A model generated the notes under the pieces. It was not told the origin of the DNA and searched no databases. It saw nothing but the letters and a program-made list of their open reading frames with translations. A stretch of 64,000 nt of DNA, taken from UBA1447 sp964612185. GTDB taxonomy: Bacteria > Bacillota > Clostridia > Oscillospirales > Acutalibacteraceae. The stretch's first letter is position 1; each line of letters opens with the position of its first letter. The stretch lies in NCBI GenBank assembly GCA_964612185.1, contig CAZTCR010000010.1:1-64000 (forward strand), written 5' to 3'. Positions 35,167-43,939 of the stretch are shown piece by piece. A program made the translations under genes and the position numbers.

Positions 35167-36528
35167 AGAAACGGAGGATTGGATAACCATCACAACAAGC
35201 TTGACAAGATTCAACAAATTGACAAACAAGCTCTCGGCCGGGACGGGTTCCGCCGGCGCTGTTTTTTCCATCACATACTCATCATCAATTTTTTCGGATG
35301 TATCGGTCCGGTATGTGTTAATGGTTAAGCGGCCATCTTCAAAACCCAGAACTGTATAGGACGGCACACGCAGCTGGCTGCAGTTTGCCGCGTACCACGG
35401 CGCGGTGTCCGGCGCGGCGCTGTATTTGCTGCCGGAACCGGAGTTGGCAGCCAAGTAAACCGTCCCTTCGCCGTCATCAACAATTTTTCCGTCCTTAATC
35501 GGGAAGGTGCGGCAATGTACATGGTCGTGGCCGCTCAAAACAAGGTCGACGCTGTATTTGTCAAATATGCCGGCATAAAAACGCCAAATATTCACAGGGC
35601 CCGCTTCGCCGCCGCCCGCGCCGTAAATGCTGTTGTGCATCACAACAACACGCCACAGTGCATCCGGATTCGCGTCCACCGCTTGTTTGAGCAGCTGTTC
35701 CTGGCTGCCTGGCAGCGGCATGTTGGAGTCTAATACAACAAACAGTGCCTGACCGCGGCAGAACCAAAAGCCGGACCCGCCGAGCGAGGGAATTGTTTCA
35801 CCCTTGAATTCGTTCGGATTGTTAAAGTGGTATTTGTACAGCGGAAAAGTAAAATCATGGTTACCCATGGCCGCCGCGAAAGGAATGTTCCTGAAGACTT
35901 TCGGCGCAAGGAGCAAGTTGTATTGCGCGTTGACGGTTGCGGTATTGACCTGATCGCCGCCGGATAGGATAAAATTCGTGTCCGGATTTGCCTCAACAGC
36001 CGATTCAAGCGCGGCGTTCCAACCGAAGGAATCCCGCAGCAGGACTTCATCGAGCGTTTCGTCACCGGACCGGCCCATCTGCGGGTCGGAAACGAAGAGC
36101 GCTTTAAAATCCGTACCGCCGCCTGTTTTGAATTGTTCGGGATTACTCCACAAGCCTTTTACGGTATAACTGTAGTAATAAACTGTGCCGGGCTCCAAAT
36201 CATAAGCGGTTGCTTTGTTCGCAAGGCAGCCGACAAGTGTGAAAGATGTTTTCACCGCAACAAATGCAAAATCGCGCATATCGGCATTTTTGCTGATTTT
36301 TAACCTTGGCGCGAAGTCCGTGATGCTGCTCAGCCATGCGAAATTCATTTCGCTCTCATCGCTGCCGGGGGTGAGCGTTATCACGCTTGTATTGGTCTTG
36401 ATGGATTCGTACTGTGCCGTCCACTCCTCAAACGTTGTGCGGCTGCCTGCCGCGGACGCGGCGGAAAATGAGGATAGCAGCAGGATCAGCGCGAATAAAA
36501 GGGAAACCGATTTTACAGCCCGTTTCAT
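35161..36528 (-). CDS. Secreted purple-acid-phosphatase-like metallophosphatase
   Basis: A 455-residue exported protein. Signal peptide 1-30. A beta-rich N-terminal domain (about 35-135) is like that of purple acid phosphatases, then a calcineurin-like domain: FVSDPQMG (D-x-Q in place of D-x-H), LSGGDQVN, MGNHDF (GNHD), VMHNSIYG and LSGHDHVHCR (GHDH). The last about 24 residues (SLFVNLLNLVKLVVMVIQSSVSL) form a hydrophobic helix, suggesting membrane association. The start at 36528 is set by the signal peptide and AAAGGG upstream. It probably releases phosphate from extracellular esters. Confidence 0.85.
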   Translation of the reverse strand: MKRAVKSVSLLFALILLLSSFSAASAAGSRTTFEEWTAQYESIKTNTSVITLTPGSDESEMNFAWLSSITDFAPRLKISKNADMRDFAFVAVKTSFTLVGCLANKATAYDLEPGTVYYYSYTVKGLWSNPEQFKTGGGTDFKALFVSDPQMGRSGDETLDEVLLRDSFGWNAALESAVEANPDTNFILSGGDQVNTATVNAQYNLLLAPKVFRNIPFAAAMGNHDFTFPLYKYHFNNPNEFKGETIPSLGGSGFWFCRGQALFVVLDSNMPLPGSQEQLLKQAVDANPDALWRVVVMHNSIYGAGGGEAGPVNIWRFYAGIFDKYSVDLVLSGHDHVHCRTFPIKDGKIVDDGEGTVYLAANSGSGSKYSAAPDTAPWYAANCSQLRVPSYTVLGFEDGRLTINTYRTDTSEKIDDEYVMEKTAPAEPVPAESLFVNLLNLVKLVVMVIQSSVSL

Positions 36529-36578
36529 AAAAACACCCTTTCGTACCAGATTGGGGAGAGTGGTTGCGCCATGGGATG

Positions 36579-36712
36579 CGGTTGAGAAGTGCGACTGCGT
36601 TGCGGGAAGAAGTAGGAGTTTTGTGTTTTCGTTTTCCAATTGCTCATCTACTGCTTTTCTATCGCTTTTCTACTGCTTCTCAATCGTCTGCCGCTTCTTC
36701 TCCACTCAACAA
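36579..36712 (-). repeat. 11-bp-unit repeat element, copy 4
   Basis: Read on the minus strand: GAGAAGAAGCG, GCAGACGATT, GAGAAGCAGTA, GAAAAGCGATA, GAAAAGCAGTA, GATGAGCAATT, GGAAAAC, then ACTCCTACTTCTTCCCGCAACGCAGTCGCACTTCTCAACC-like sequence matching copy 3, including a degenerate form of its hairpin. It sits between the divergent metallophosphatase and phosphodiesterase genes, where their promoters should be. Confidence 0.85.
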
Positions 36713-36833
36713 TATTATATCAGCACTTGCCGGAAAATACACCCCTTTTATTGAAAACCGCAAACTACTGTGGTATCATATTTTAAAAGCGGCAGCTTGG
36801 GCTGTAATTCTGCGCGGCAACGGAGGGCACACC

Positions 36834-37799
36834 ATGACAACCACCATGAACCTGAAGACTTTCGGCAACACCATAAAAGTATTGATTACCCTGCTGACAA
36901 TACTCTTTACGATGAATCAAAGTTTTTACAGTACCCGGCTGGATAATGCCGCGATGTTTGACAACACACTCAAAACGGCGCTCCCGCAGACGATTGCCGC
37001 AGACACGGTAAACGCGCATTTCAACGCGCCGCTGCCGGCCGGCAAAACCGTGAAAAAATGCTTTATCTTCGGCTATGACGGCGCACGGGCTGACGGACTT
37101 GTCAATCTCAAGGGAATTAAAAACAGCGCTGTGAATTATGTGGCCGAAAGCGGGGGGCTGTATGTCTCCTTTGCCGGGGGTAAAAGTAAATATTTCAACA
37201 CCCAAGCAACAAGCACCGCGCCGGGCTGGGCGTCTATCCTCACCGGTAAATGGGCGAAAGAAACCGGCGTAAAAAACAACGGTTATCTGCTCTCGAGCAA
37301 CACACCGACGGTTTTAACGAGTCTTGTCGAAAGCGGCAAAGCAGGCAGTTCTTTGTTTTTATGCAGCTGGGGCGGGCACCTTACCGCCGAAAACGCGACT
37401 TACCGGGAAGAAGCGGCCTATACGCTGCAAAAAGGGCTCAATGTCCGGTGGGAAACTTACAGTTATGACGACACCATGCATGCGGCGATGGTCGATGAGG
37501 TTCATTCGCCCGGTTGCGCGGACATCATTTTCTGCACTTACGAACGGCCGGATTCGGCGGGGCACGGCCATGGCTATGGTAATGATGTGCCGGAATATGT
37601 GGAGGCTATCAAGCTCAGCGACAAGGACGCGTATGACCTCATCAAACTTATTGAAGCCAGAGACACCTACCAAAATGAGGACTGGCTGTTTATTGTAACA
37701 TCCGACCACGGCGGCAAAGGCACCGGCCACGGCAGCCAGAATGTGGACTGCCGCACGACCTTTATCGCGACAAACAAGGCGATTGATATAGCGGACTGA
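36834..37799 (+). CDS. Exported alkaline-phosphatase-superfamily protein, first of a tandem pair
   Basis: A 321-residue protein with an N-terminal membrane or signal segment (about 12-29). FGYDGARADGL gives the first metal aspartate, ATSTAPGWASILTG the catalytic threonine region, YERPDSAGHGHGYG the second aspartate/histidine pair, and TSDHGGKGTGHG the remaining metal ligands. This fits phosphodiesterase/nucleotide pyrophosphatase-like enzymes. RBS GGAGGG is six bases upstream, which favours 36834 over starts within the repeat. The next gene is a clear paralog 33 bases on. A role in phosphate ester hydrolysis outside the membrane is inferred. Confidence 0.85.
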   Translation: MTTTMNLKTFGNTIKVLITLLTILFTMNQSFYSTRLDNAAMFDNTLKTALPQTIAADTVNAHFNAPLPAGKTVKKCFIFGYDGARADGLVNLKGIKNSAVNYVAESGGLYVSFAGGKSKYFNTQATSTAPGWASILTGKWAKETGVKNNGYLLSSNTPTVLTSLVESGKAGSSLFLCSWGGHLTAENATYREEAAYTLQKGLNVRWETYSYDDTMHAAMVDEVHSPGCADIIFCTYERPDSAGHGHGYGNDVPEYVEAIKLSDKDAYDLIKLIEARDTYQNEDWLFIVTSDHGGKGTGHGSQNVDCRTTFIATNKAIDIAD

Positions 37800-37832
37800 A
37801 AATATTCCGGTATCATGTAAGGGGTGGATAGG

Positions 37833-38792
37833 ATGTTTCATAAAGTGTTGCCGGTTTTCGGCAGTCTGATTGCGGTTATTTTAGCGTTAACTTTTTTTAC
37901 AACACCCGCAAGTGACGGCAGTTACAGCGCGAGGCTTCAACAATCCGGTATGTTTGTCAACACGCTTGAAACCGCCTTGCCGCAATCGTATGTTGCGGAT
38001 ATGGTAAAGGACCATTTTAGGGCGCCGTTGCCTGCTGGCAAAACAGTTAAAAAGTGTATTGTTGTCGGCTTGGACGGCGCCAGAGGCGACAGCTTGATCC
38101 CTTTGAAAGACGACGCGGAAAGCGGCATCAACCTGCTTGCTGCCGAGGGCGGACTGTATATCGCCAAAGCAGGCGGGGACACCCTGCTGCATACACAGGC
38201 CACAAAAACAACCTCCGGATGGACCACGATACTTACCGGGAAATGGGCGAACAGCCACCTGGTATTTTACAACGGGATGATCAAACTGCTCCATCCAAAA
38301 ACATTTTTAACAGAACTTGTTGAAGACGGCAGCGCCGGCAGCGCGGAATTCTATACCTGGTGGCCGTGGCATGTGCAAAAGGTTTGGTCCACTTACAAAA
38401 TCGAATCCGCCTATACGAAACTGAAGGGGCTTCCTGTGCGTTGGAACACCCTTTCAAGCGAGGACGAACTGCGGGCAACACTGCTTACACAGGCAGCTGA
38501 CCCGGGTTGTGCAGACATCCTGTTCAGCATATTCGAGCGCCCGGACGTAACGGGGCACATTTACGGATTCAGCAACGATGTGCCGGAATATGTGGAAGCT
38601 GTTCGCGCGTGCGATAAGGACGCATATGACATCATTAGGACAATCGAAGCGCGTGAAAGCTACATGGCGGAAGACTGGCTGATCATCATGACCTCCGACC
38701 ACGGCGGGCAGGATAAAGACCACGGCAATCTCTCCGAGGATTGCCGGATGATTTTTATTGCGTCAAACATAGCCATCAAAATGAATGGGTGA
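37833..38792 (+). CDS. Exported alkaline-phosphatase-superfamily protein, second of a tandem pair
   Basis: A 319-residue paralog of the preceding gene. Membrane segment about 7-27; VGLDGARGDSL, ATKTTSGWTTILTG, FERPDVTGHIYGFSNDVPEYVE and TSDHGGQDKDHG keep the metal and nucleophile pattern. The shared linker ALPQxxxAD(M/T)V and PLPAGKTVKKC shows recent duplication. The start at 37833 has AAGGGG eight bases upstream. Its end overlaps the MFS gene by eight bases, so the carrier may take up what the enzymes release. Confidence 0.85.
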   Translation: MFHKVLPVFGSLIAVILALTFFTTPASDGSYSARLQQSGMFVNTLETALPQSYVADMVKDHFRAPLPAGKTVKKCIVVGLDGARGDSLIPLKDDAESGINLLAAEGGLYIAKAGGDTLLHTQATKTTSGWTTILTGKWANSHLVFYNGMIKLLHPKTFLTELVEDGSAGSAEFYTWWPWHVQKVWSTYKIESAYTKLKGLPVRWNTLSSEDELRATLLTQAADPGCADILFSIFERPDVTGHIYGFSNDVPEYVEAVRACDKDAYDIIRTIEARESYMAEDWLIIMTSDHGGQDKDHGNLSEDCRMIFIASNIAIKMNG

Positions 38793-40068
38793 GACGCAGA
38801 TCAATAAAAGCATCCGCCGTTTGTTCCTGCTGTGCTGGTTTGCCTACAGCATGAGCTACATCGGCCGCCTGAATTTTTCCGCCTGCATGGCGGAGATTCT
38901 GGCGGACACGGGTATGACAAAGGCGTTTTTGGGCAGCATCGGGACGGGTTTCTTGGCCTGCTACGGCGTGGGACAATTGGTTAACGGCATCATCGGCGAC
39001 AGGATTTCCCCAAAATATATGGTCGGCATCGGTCTTTTCGGTGCCGGCTTTGCCAATATCCTCATGGGGCTCAACACCGCGCCCGGGCTGATGTTCATCA
39101 TCTGGTGCGCCAACGGATATTTCAATTCTATGCTGTGGTCACCAATTATCCGCTGCCTGTCGGAATGGCTGCCGAGGGCCAATCAGTCCAAAGCGGGGGT
39201 CAATATTTCCACAACCATACCCGCCGGCACGATTGCGTCCTACACACTTTCCTCCGTCATCCTCTCGCTTGCCGGCTGGCGCGCGGTTTTCATTATTGAC
39301 GGTGCTTTGCTGGTGTTGGCTTCCTTTATCTGGTTCACGGGCGTTTCGAGCCTGAAAGAGTATATCGCCAAGCGGGAAGGCATCAAAACACCGCAGGATA
39401 ACGCCGAACACGGCAGAGAGCCGCAGCCTCAAGGCAAATCCCGCAGCATGCCCGCGCTGATCATCGGCACCGGTTTGGTTTTTGCTGTAATAGCCATTCT
39501 TTTCAACGGCATACTGAAGGATGGCGTCACCCTTTGGGTGCCGACTTTTATCACGGAGTTTTTCAATGTCGCGCCCAATATATCCGCCGCGCTGTCGATT
39601 ATTTTGCCGGTTGTCAGCCTCGCGGGCGCGTACACAGCCCTTTGGGCGAACAAAAAATACTTCAACAACGAAATGACCACCGCGGGCGTCTATTTCTTTA
39701 TCAGCGCCGCGGCGATTGGTTGCTTGTTCCTGTTAGGCAAGTACAATATTGTTTTAGCGGTTACCTTGATTGCCGTATCCCTCGCAAGCATGCTCGGAGT
39801 AAATTCAATGCTGTTGACCTTTATACCGTTCCACTTTGGCCGATTGGGTAAGGCGGCATCCATCACCGGGTTTTTAAATGCCTGCTCCTACTTTGCCTCT
39901 GCCCTGTCGAGCGTTACGATTGGCGTGATTGCGGAAAAAAGCGGTTGGAATATTACCATCCTATCCTGGCTTGCCGTTGCGGTTTGCGGTGCGGCAGTCT
40001 GCCTGGCCGGTAAAAGGTTCTGGGCACGCGGCAGGAGCAGGGTTGCGAGCGGGTGGGGGTATATTTGA
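38785..40068 (+). CDS. Major facilitator superfamily transporter
   Basis: A 427-residue carrier with twelve predicted helices. SYIGRLNFSACMAEIL in helix 1 and GIIGDRISPKYMVG in loop 2-3 are like organophosphate/anion members (GlpT, UhpT and sugar-acid carriers). The second half starts near residue 220 after a polar loop. It overlaps the upstream phosphodiesterase stop by eight bases, implying coupling. A phosphorylated or acidic product of those enzymes is a plausible substrate (inference). Confidence 0.87.
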   Translation: MGETQINKSIRRLFLLCWFAYSMSYIGRLNFSACMAEILADTGMTKAFLGSIGTGFLACYGVGQLVNGIIGDRISPKYMVGIGLFGAGFANILMGLNTAPGLMFIIWCANGYFNSMLWSPIIRCLSEWLPRANQSKAGVNISTTIPAGTIASYTLSSVILSLAGWRAVFIIDGALLVLASFIWFTGVSSLKEYIAKREGIKTPQDNAEHGREPQPQGKSRSMPALIIGTGLVFAVIAILFNGILKDGVTLWVPTFITEFFNVAPNISAALSIILPVVSLAGAYTALWANKKYFNNEMTTAGVYFFISAAAIGCLFLLGKYNIVLAVTLIAVSLASMLGVNSMLLTFIPFHFGRLGKAASITGFLNACSYFASALSSVTIGVIAEKSGWNITILSWLAVAVCGAAVCLAGKRFWARGRSRVASGWGYI

Positions 40069-40082
40069 ATTCTATTATGAAT

Positions 40083-40112
40083 AAAAACACCCGCGACATT
40101 TCGGGTGTTTTT
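40083..40112 (+). terminator. Terminator after the MFS gene
   Basis: AAAAACACCCG and CGGGTGTTTTT form a perfect 11-bp stem with an 8-base loop and a U tail. Confidence 0.88.
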
Positions 40113-40230
40113 AATCTTGTGTGCTGTTTGGTTCTGCCGTCCCTCGTGTTTACCTCGTGTTAAGTCATAGTATTAGAGAAAAAGTAAATTCACTTTTGGC
40201 AATATACGTTGGAATTGACCGATTGTAGAA

Positions 40231-40446
40231 TTAACCACCACGACATATTTCTTCTAAAAGCAATTGTCCTTTTTCTGTTAGTTCAAAACTCATCATAACT
40301 TTTTTGACTTGGTTTCGGAAAAGATAAAGATCAATTAACTCTTTGATTTCCATTCTTGATAAAGTACAATTTCTAACTAAATCATAATCCATAGATACTA
40401 ATCCATATTTTATAGCCTGCAGTAATAGTTTTTCGTTTTCTCTCAC
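40231..40446 (-). CDS. Small conserved-looking protein of unknown function
   Basis: A 71-residue protein starting from GTG, with a strong AAGGAGG eight bases before it. It is predicted helical: LLLQAIKYGLV, SRMEIKELIDLYLF and FELTEKGQLLLEEI. The last segment is like the C-terminal helix-wing of small winged-helix proteins. I do not recognise the family. It lies alone between the MFS terminator and the large surface gene; a regulator or phage-remnant protein is possible. Confidence 0.6.
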   Translation of the reverse strand: MRENEKLLLQAIKYGLVSMDYDLVRNCTLSRMEIKELIDLYLFRNQVKKVMMSFELTEKGQLLLEEICRGG

Positions 40447-40659
40447 CCAAAAGCCTCCTTCCGTTAGTGTGACACGAGGGTCTGTTTTTGGATCCGTGAC
40501 TCATTCTATTTTCATCTTATTATCATAAAGTCTCGAAACTTATTCCAGTAAACTGCGAATTATCTTGTTAAATAATTCTTATTGTTGAAGCTCAATGAAC
40601 TTTTTAACTTAACGGTACGCAGTCTACGAATAGTCTCCATCATAAGAGTAGCATTTTAT

Positions 40660-43539
40660 TTATGTTATCAATACAATCTGGCTTGTTATACTGCCTTCGT
40701 AAGCACCTGTCCCCGTCACGGTAACAGTTATTGATGTATCTAAGTCAACTTCGTTTACTGTATATGTACTGCTGATGCCTACTTGAACACCGTCCGATAT
40801 CCATTTGTAAGAAACAGTTGCGCCGGCAGGTGAGATGCCTGAAGTATTCGCAGTTAATATTCCGCCAACATTCGGAGTTCCGGTAATTGCAACAGTGCCG
40901 GATATGGCCGCCTTGTTGGTCGTAACCGGTAAAACTGCGCTTGCGGGGCTGGCGAAATGTGTACTTGTTTCTGCAAGCCGGGTAGAAAAGTTATATGTCA
41001 CATTTGGATTAAGGCTCGCAAACTCCACGCTTGCCTGCCATGCGCCACCTTCTATCTTGTACTCTTGCCCGGGAATTGCTGTCAATGTAACAGATGATGA
41101 AGTTTTGGATAGCAGAATAGGCGCCGAGGGTGCTTCAACAGTCGCTTTTGTGGGGATAAGCGCATTACTTGAAATGCTGCCGGTATAATCACCTGTTCCA
41201 AAAACTGAAAATGTAATTGATTGTCCGACATCTTCGGTTGTAAGGCTATATGTCAAATCGTTTCCTACAACGGTGTTGCCACGGTACCAATGATATGAAT
41301 AAGAAGCTACGGTTGGACTTAAATTTGTAATAACAGCTGACAAAGTCGCACCATAAAAAGCCGTGCCTGTTATGGCGACCGTTCCGGTTATTGTGTTTGA
41401 ATAGGTTGTTACGCTCCGCGGTACGCTTGAGGGACTTGCAAAATATGTATCGGTTTCAGCGACACGAGTGTAAAAATTGTATGCCGTGTTAGCATTTAAA
41501 CCGGTAAAGTCTGCATTTGACTGCCATTCTCCGCCTTCAATCTTATATTCTTGCCCATCAGCGGATTGCAGACTGACTGTATAGGGCGTCTTATCAAGGA
41601 TAATCGGTGCCGAAGGTGCCGGTTTATCTGCTTTTTGTGGGCTGACAGCGGAACTCCGCAGACTGCCTTCATAAACATTATTTCCGGTTACGGTAACGGT
41701 TATCGATTTACCTATGTCTTCAGCAGTTACCGCATATGTTCTGCCTGTACCAATTACATCCTTGCCGCGCTTCCAAACATACGAAACCGTAGCGCCGGTT
41801 GGTAAAACGCCGGAAATATCTGCAGTAAGCATCTCGCCGTATTTCGCCGTGCCGGTTATACTTATTGTACCGTCAAGCGATGTTTTTACAGAGGCAATAC
41901 CTGTAGTTTGATTGATTCCTAAGAGATAGTTTTCGACATCTATCGCTATCCCGGCATCAATACTGTCCACGCAACCGTCCCCGTTTAAGTCGCCGGCTTT
42001 TATATAAACAGCATCTGTGACAGGATTCCAAATAAGCGTATAGTTTTCATAATCGACCATAGTGCCCGCATCAATGCTATCTATATTTCCGTCGCCGTTG
42101 ACATCACCGTAAATGACTAGCATAAATGACGATATAACAAGACTAGCTGGCAAACTATTTTCAGTAACATCAATATTTGTACCTGTCCCCAACCCTTCAT
42201 CCGTATAAAAAAGTGAATAACCATCGCATATTTCCAAATAAAGACTTTCAAGCTGTTGTCTGGTGACGCTAGGAGTCAGACCATAAATCATACCGTTGTC
42301 GACAACACAACCAGAATGAATAACATTCGATATAAGCATAATAAAAGGAATGTACTTACTGGCGGCATATATTTTTGCATAGGAATTTGGAAGACCATAT
42401 ATTGTCAAATTGCTACAACCGTCAAATGCAGATGCCACAATGTGCGTTACACTGTTAGGGATAGTAACTCGCGTTAAGCCGCTACAATTTTGGAACGAAC
42501 CATACCCAATACTCGTCACACTATTAGGGATGGTAATACTCGTCAAGCCGACACAATTATTAAACGCAAAATCCTTAATACTCCTCACGCTGATTGGGAT
42601 GGAAACACTAGTTAAGCCGATGCAACCCGAAAACACACTACCCTGTATGGTCGTTACTCTGTTAGGAATGGCAAAACACGTCAACCCGGTGCAATGTGAA
42701 AAAGCATAATCCCCGATGCTCGTTATGCTGTTTGGGATGGTTACGTTTGTCAATCTACCACAACGCTCAAATGCGCTTCGTCCGATGCTCGTCGTGCTAC
42801 TAGGAATAATAACACTTGTTAAACTGCTGCAATTTAGAAACGCCGAAGCCCCAATGCTCTTCACATTATATGGGATGTCTACACTTAACATTTTACTACA
42901 ATTTTTAAATGCAGCTTCTCCAATGCTCGTCACGCTGCTTGGGATGGAAACACTAGTAAGTTCGCTGCAACCAGAAAACACACTAATCCCGATGCTCGTC
43001 ACGCTATTAGAGATGGTAACACTAGTTAAACCGCTGCAACCGGAAAATGCACTACTCTGTATGCTCGTTACGCTATCAGGGATGATAATACTTGATAAGG
43101 CGCTGCAACCGGAAAATGCACTACCCTGTATGCTCGTTACGCTATCAGGAATGGTGATACTTGTCAAGCTGTCGCAATAATTGAACGCACCAGATTCGAT
43201 TGTCGTAACACTGTCCGGAATGATGACCTTTGTTAAGTAAGAGCAGTATGAAAACGCGAAAACCCCGATGATAGTAACCGGATAACCCCCGAGGCTCCCA
43301 GGTATGGAGATACTTCCGCTCGCAGATGTGTTGCAACCTGTTATAGTTGCATTACCGTTTGAAACGTTGTAGGTGTAAATACCGCTTTCTTCTGCGCTCG
43401 ATTGTAGGGTGAATAACCCTGATTTCAGCCACCTCGGCAGTTCAAAATCCAACAAAGCAATGCCGGAAAGCGGTACGGAACCAAATACCATTAAAAAAGC
43501 GATAAAAATTGCTATAGTTGCATTAATAGTTTTCTTCAT
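40660..43539 (-). CDS. Secreted BspA-type LRR protein with internal dockerin and Ig/FN3-like tail
   Basis: A 959-residue exported protein. Signal peptide 1-~30. About fifteen 23-residue LRR_5 repeats (about 60-405; SVTSIGxxAFSGCSGLTSVTIP) follow. A module starting MIYGLTPSVT with LGTGTNIDV (about 415-475) comes next, then two dockerin loops (about 477-540: GDVNGDGNIDSIDAG and GDLNGDGCVDSIDAG), and finally alternating Ig-like and FN3-like repeats to the end. The tail closely resembles that of the gene at 82 (GTAKYGEMLTADISGV, GQEYKIEGG). The dockerin is internal. The start at 43539 is chosen by the signal peptide; its RBS is weak. Confidence 0.86.
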   Translation of the reverse strand: MKKTINATIAIFIAFLMVFGSVPLSGIALLDFELPRWLKSGLFTLQSSAEESGIYTYNVSNGNATITGCNTSASGSISIPGSLGGYPVTIIGVFAFSYCSYLTKVIIPDSVTTIESGAFNYCDSLTSITIPDSVTSIQGSAFSGCSALSSIIIPDSVTSIQSSAFSGCSGLTSVTISNSVTSIGISVFSGCSELTSVSIPSSVTSIGEAAFKNCSKMLSVDIPYNVKSIGASAFLNCSSLTSVIIPSSTTSIGRSAFERCGRLTNVTIPNSITSIGDYAFSHCTGLTCFAIPNRVTTIQGSVFSGCIGLTSVSIPISVRSIKDFAFNNCVGLTSITIPNSVTSIGYGSFQNCSGLTRVTIPNSVTHIVASAFDGCSNLTIYGLPNSYAKIYAASKYIPFIMLISNVIHSGCVVDNGMIYGLTPSVTRQQLESLYLEICDGYSLFYTDEGLGTGTNIDVTENSLPASLVISSFMLVIYGDVNGDGNIDSIDAGTMVDYENYTLIWNPVTDAVYIKAGDLNGDGCVDSIDAGIAIDVENYLLGINQTTGIASVKTSLDGTISITGTAKYGEMLTADISGVLPTGATVSYVWKRGKDVIGTGRTYAVTAEDIGKSITVTVTGNNVYEGSLRSSAVSPQKADKPAPSAPIILDKTPYTVSLQSADGQEYKIEGGEWQSNADFTGLNANTAYNFYTRVAETDTYFASPSSVPRSVTTYSNTITGTVAITGTAFYGATLSAVITNLSPTVASYSYHWYRGNTVVGNDLTYSLTTEDVGQSITFSVFGTGDYTGSISSNALIPTKATVEAPSAPILLSKTSSSVTLTAIPGQEYKIEGGAWQASVEFASLNPNVTYNFSTRLAETSTHFASPASAVLPVTTNKAAISGTVAITGTPNVGGILTANTSGISPAGATVSYKWISDGVQVGISSTYTVNEVDLDTSITVTVTGTGAYEGSITSQIVLIT

Positions 43540-43939
43540 AATTAATTCCATTCCGGCGCCACAGGTGGCGGCATATACAGTGATGAATAAGCCAATGCTT
43601 GATCAATATTTTCAAGTTATAGCCGCAAAAGCGGATGCTGACCTTATCTTTTATCCCATAAATGAATTATATTTCGCGTGAGTATCTATTTTTTACGCAA
43701 GATGTGTCTTGAGAGTAGCTTAATTTAGAAATGGCACTTAGGCGAAATGACTGTTCAATTCAAACTGTGTGAATGTTGACACATGCTTTTGTACTCGTGC
43801 ATAATGGTGTGCGATATGAGTATATCATCTAAGAATAATATAAACAATAATAATATTAACCAAATAAACCATGCAAATTTGGTCAGTATTCATAAATATG
43901 TCTGGGAAATGGTTACTTATTACGCTCTGTAAAAACGGT
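43540..43939. other. A/T-rich spacer with an orphan promoter-like site
   Basis: 400 bases without a gene. TTGACA (43777-43782) and CATAAT, about 18 bases apart, form a plus-strand promoter-like site followed by ATAATATAAACAATAATAATATTAACC, with no open frame downstream on that strand. It might make a short RNA antisense to the FAD oxidoreductase gene, or be chance. Confidence 0.3.

Noticed and set aside
36564..36833. In-frame N-terminal extension of the first phosphodiesterase
   Set aside because: It starts inside repeat copy 4 and before a good RBS at 36821; the membrane segment fits a start at 36834.
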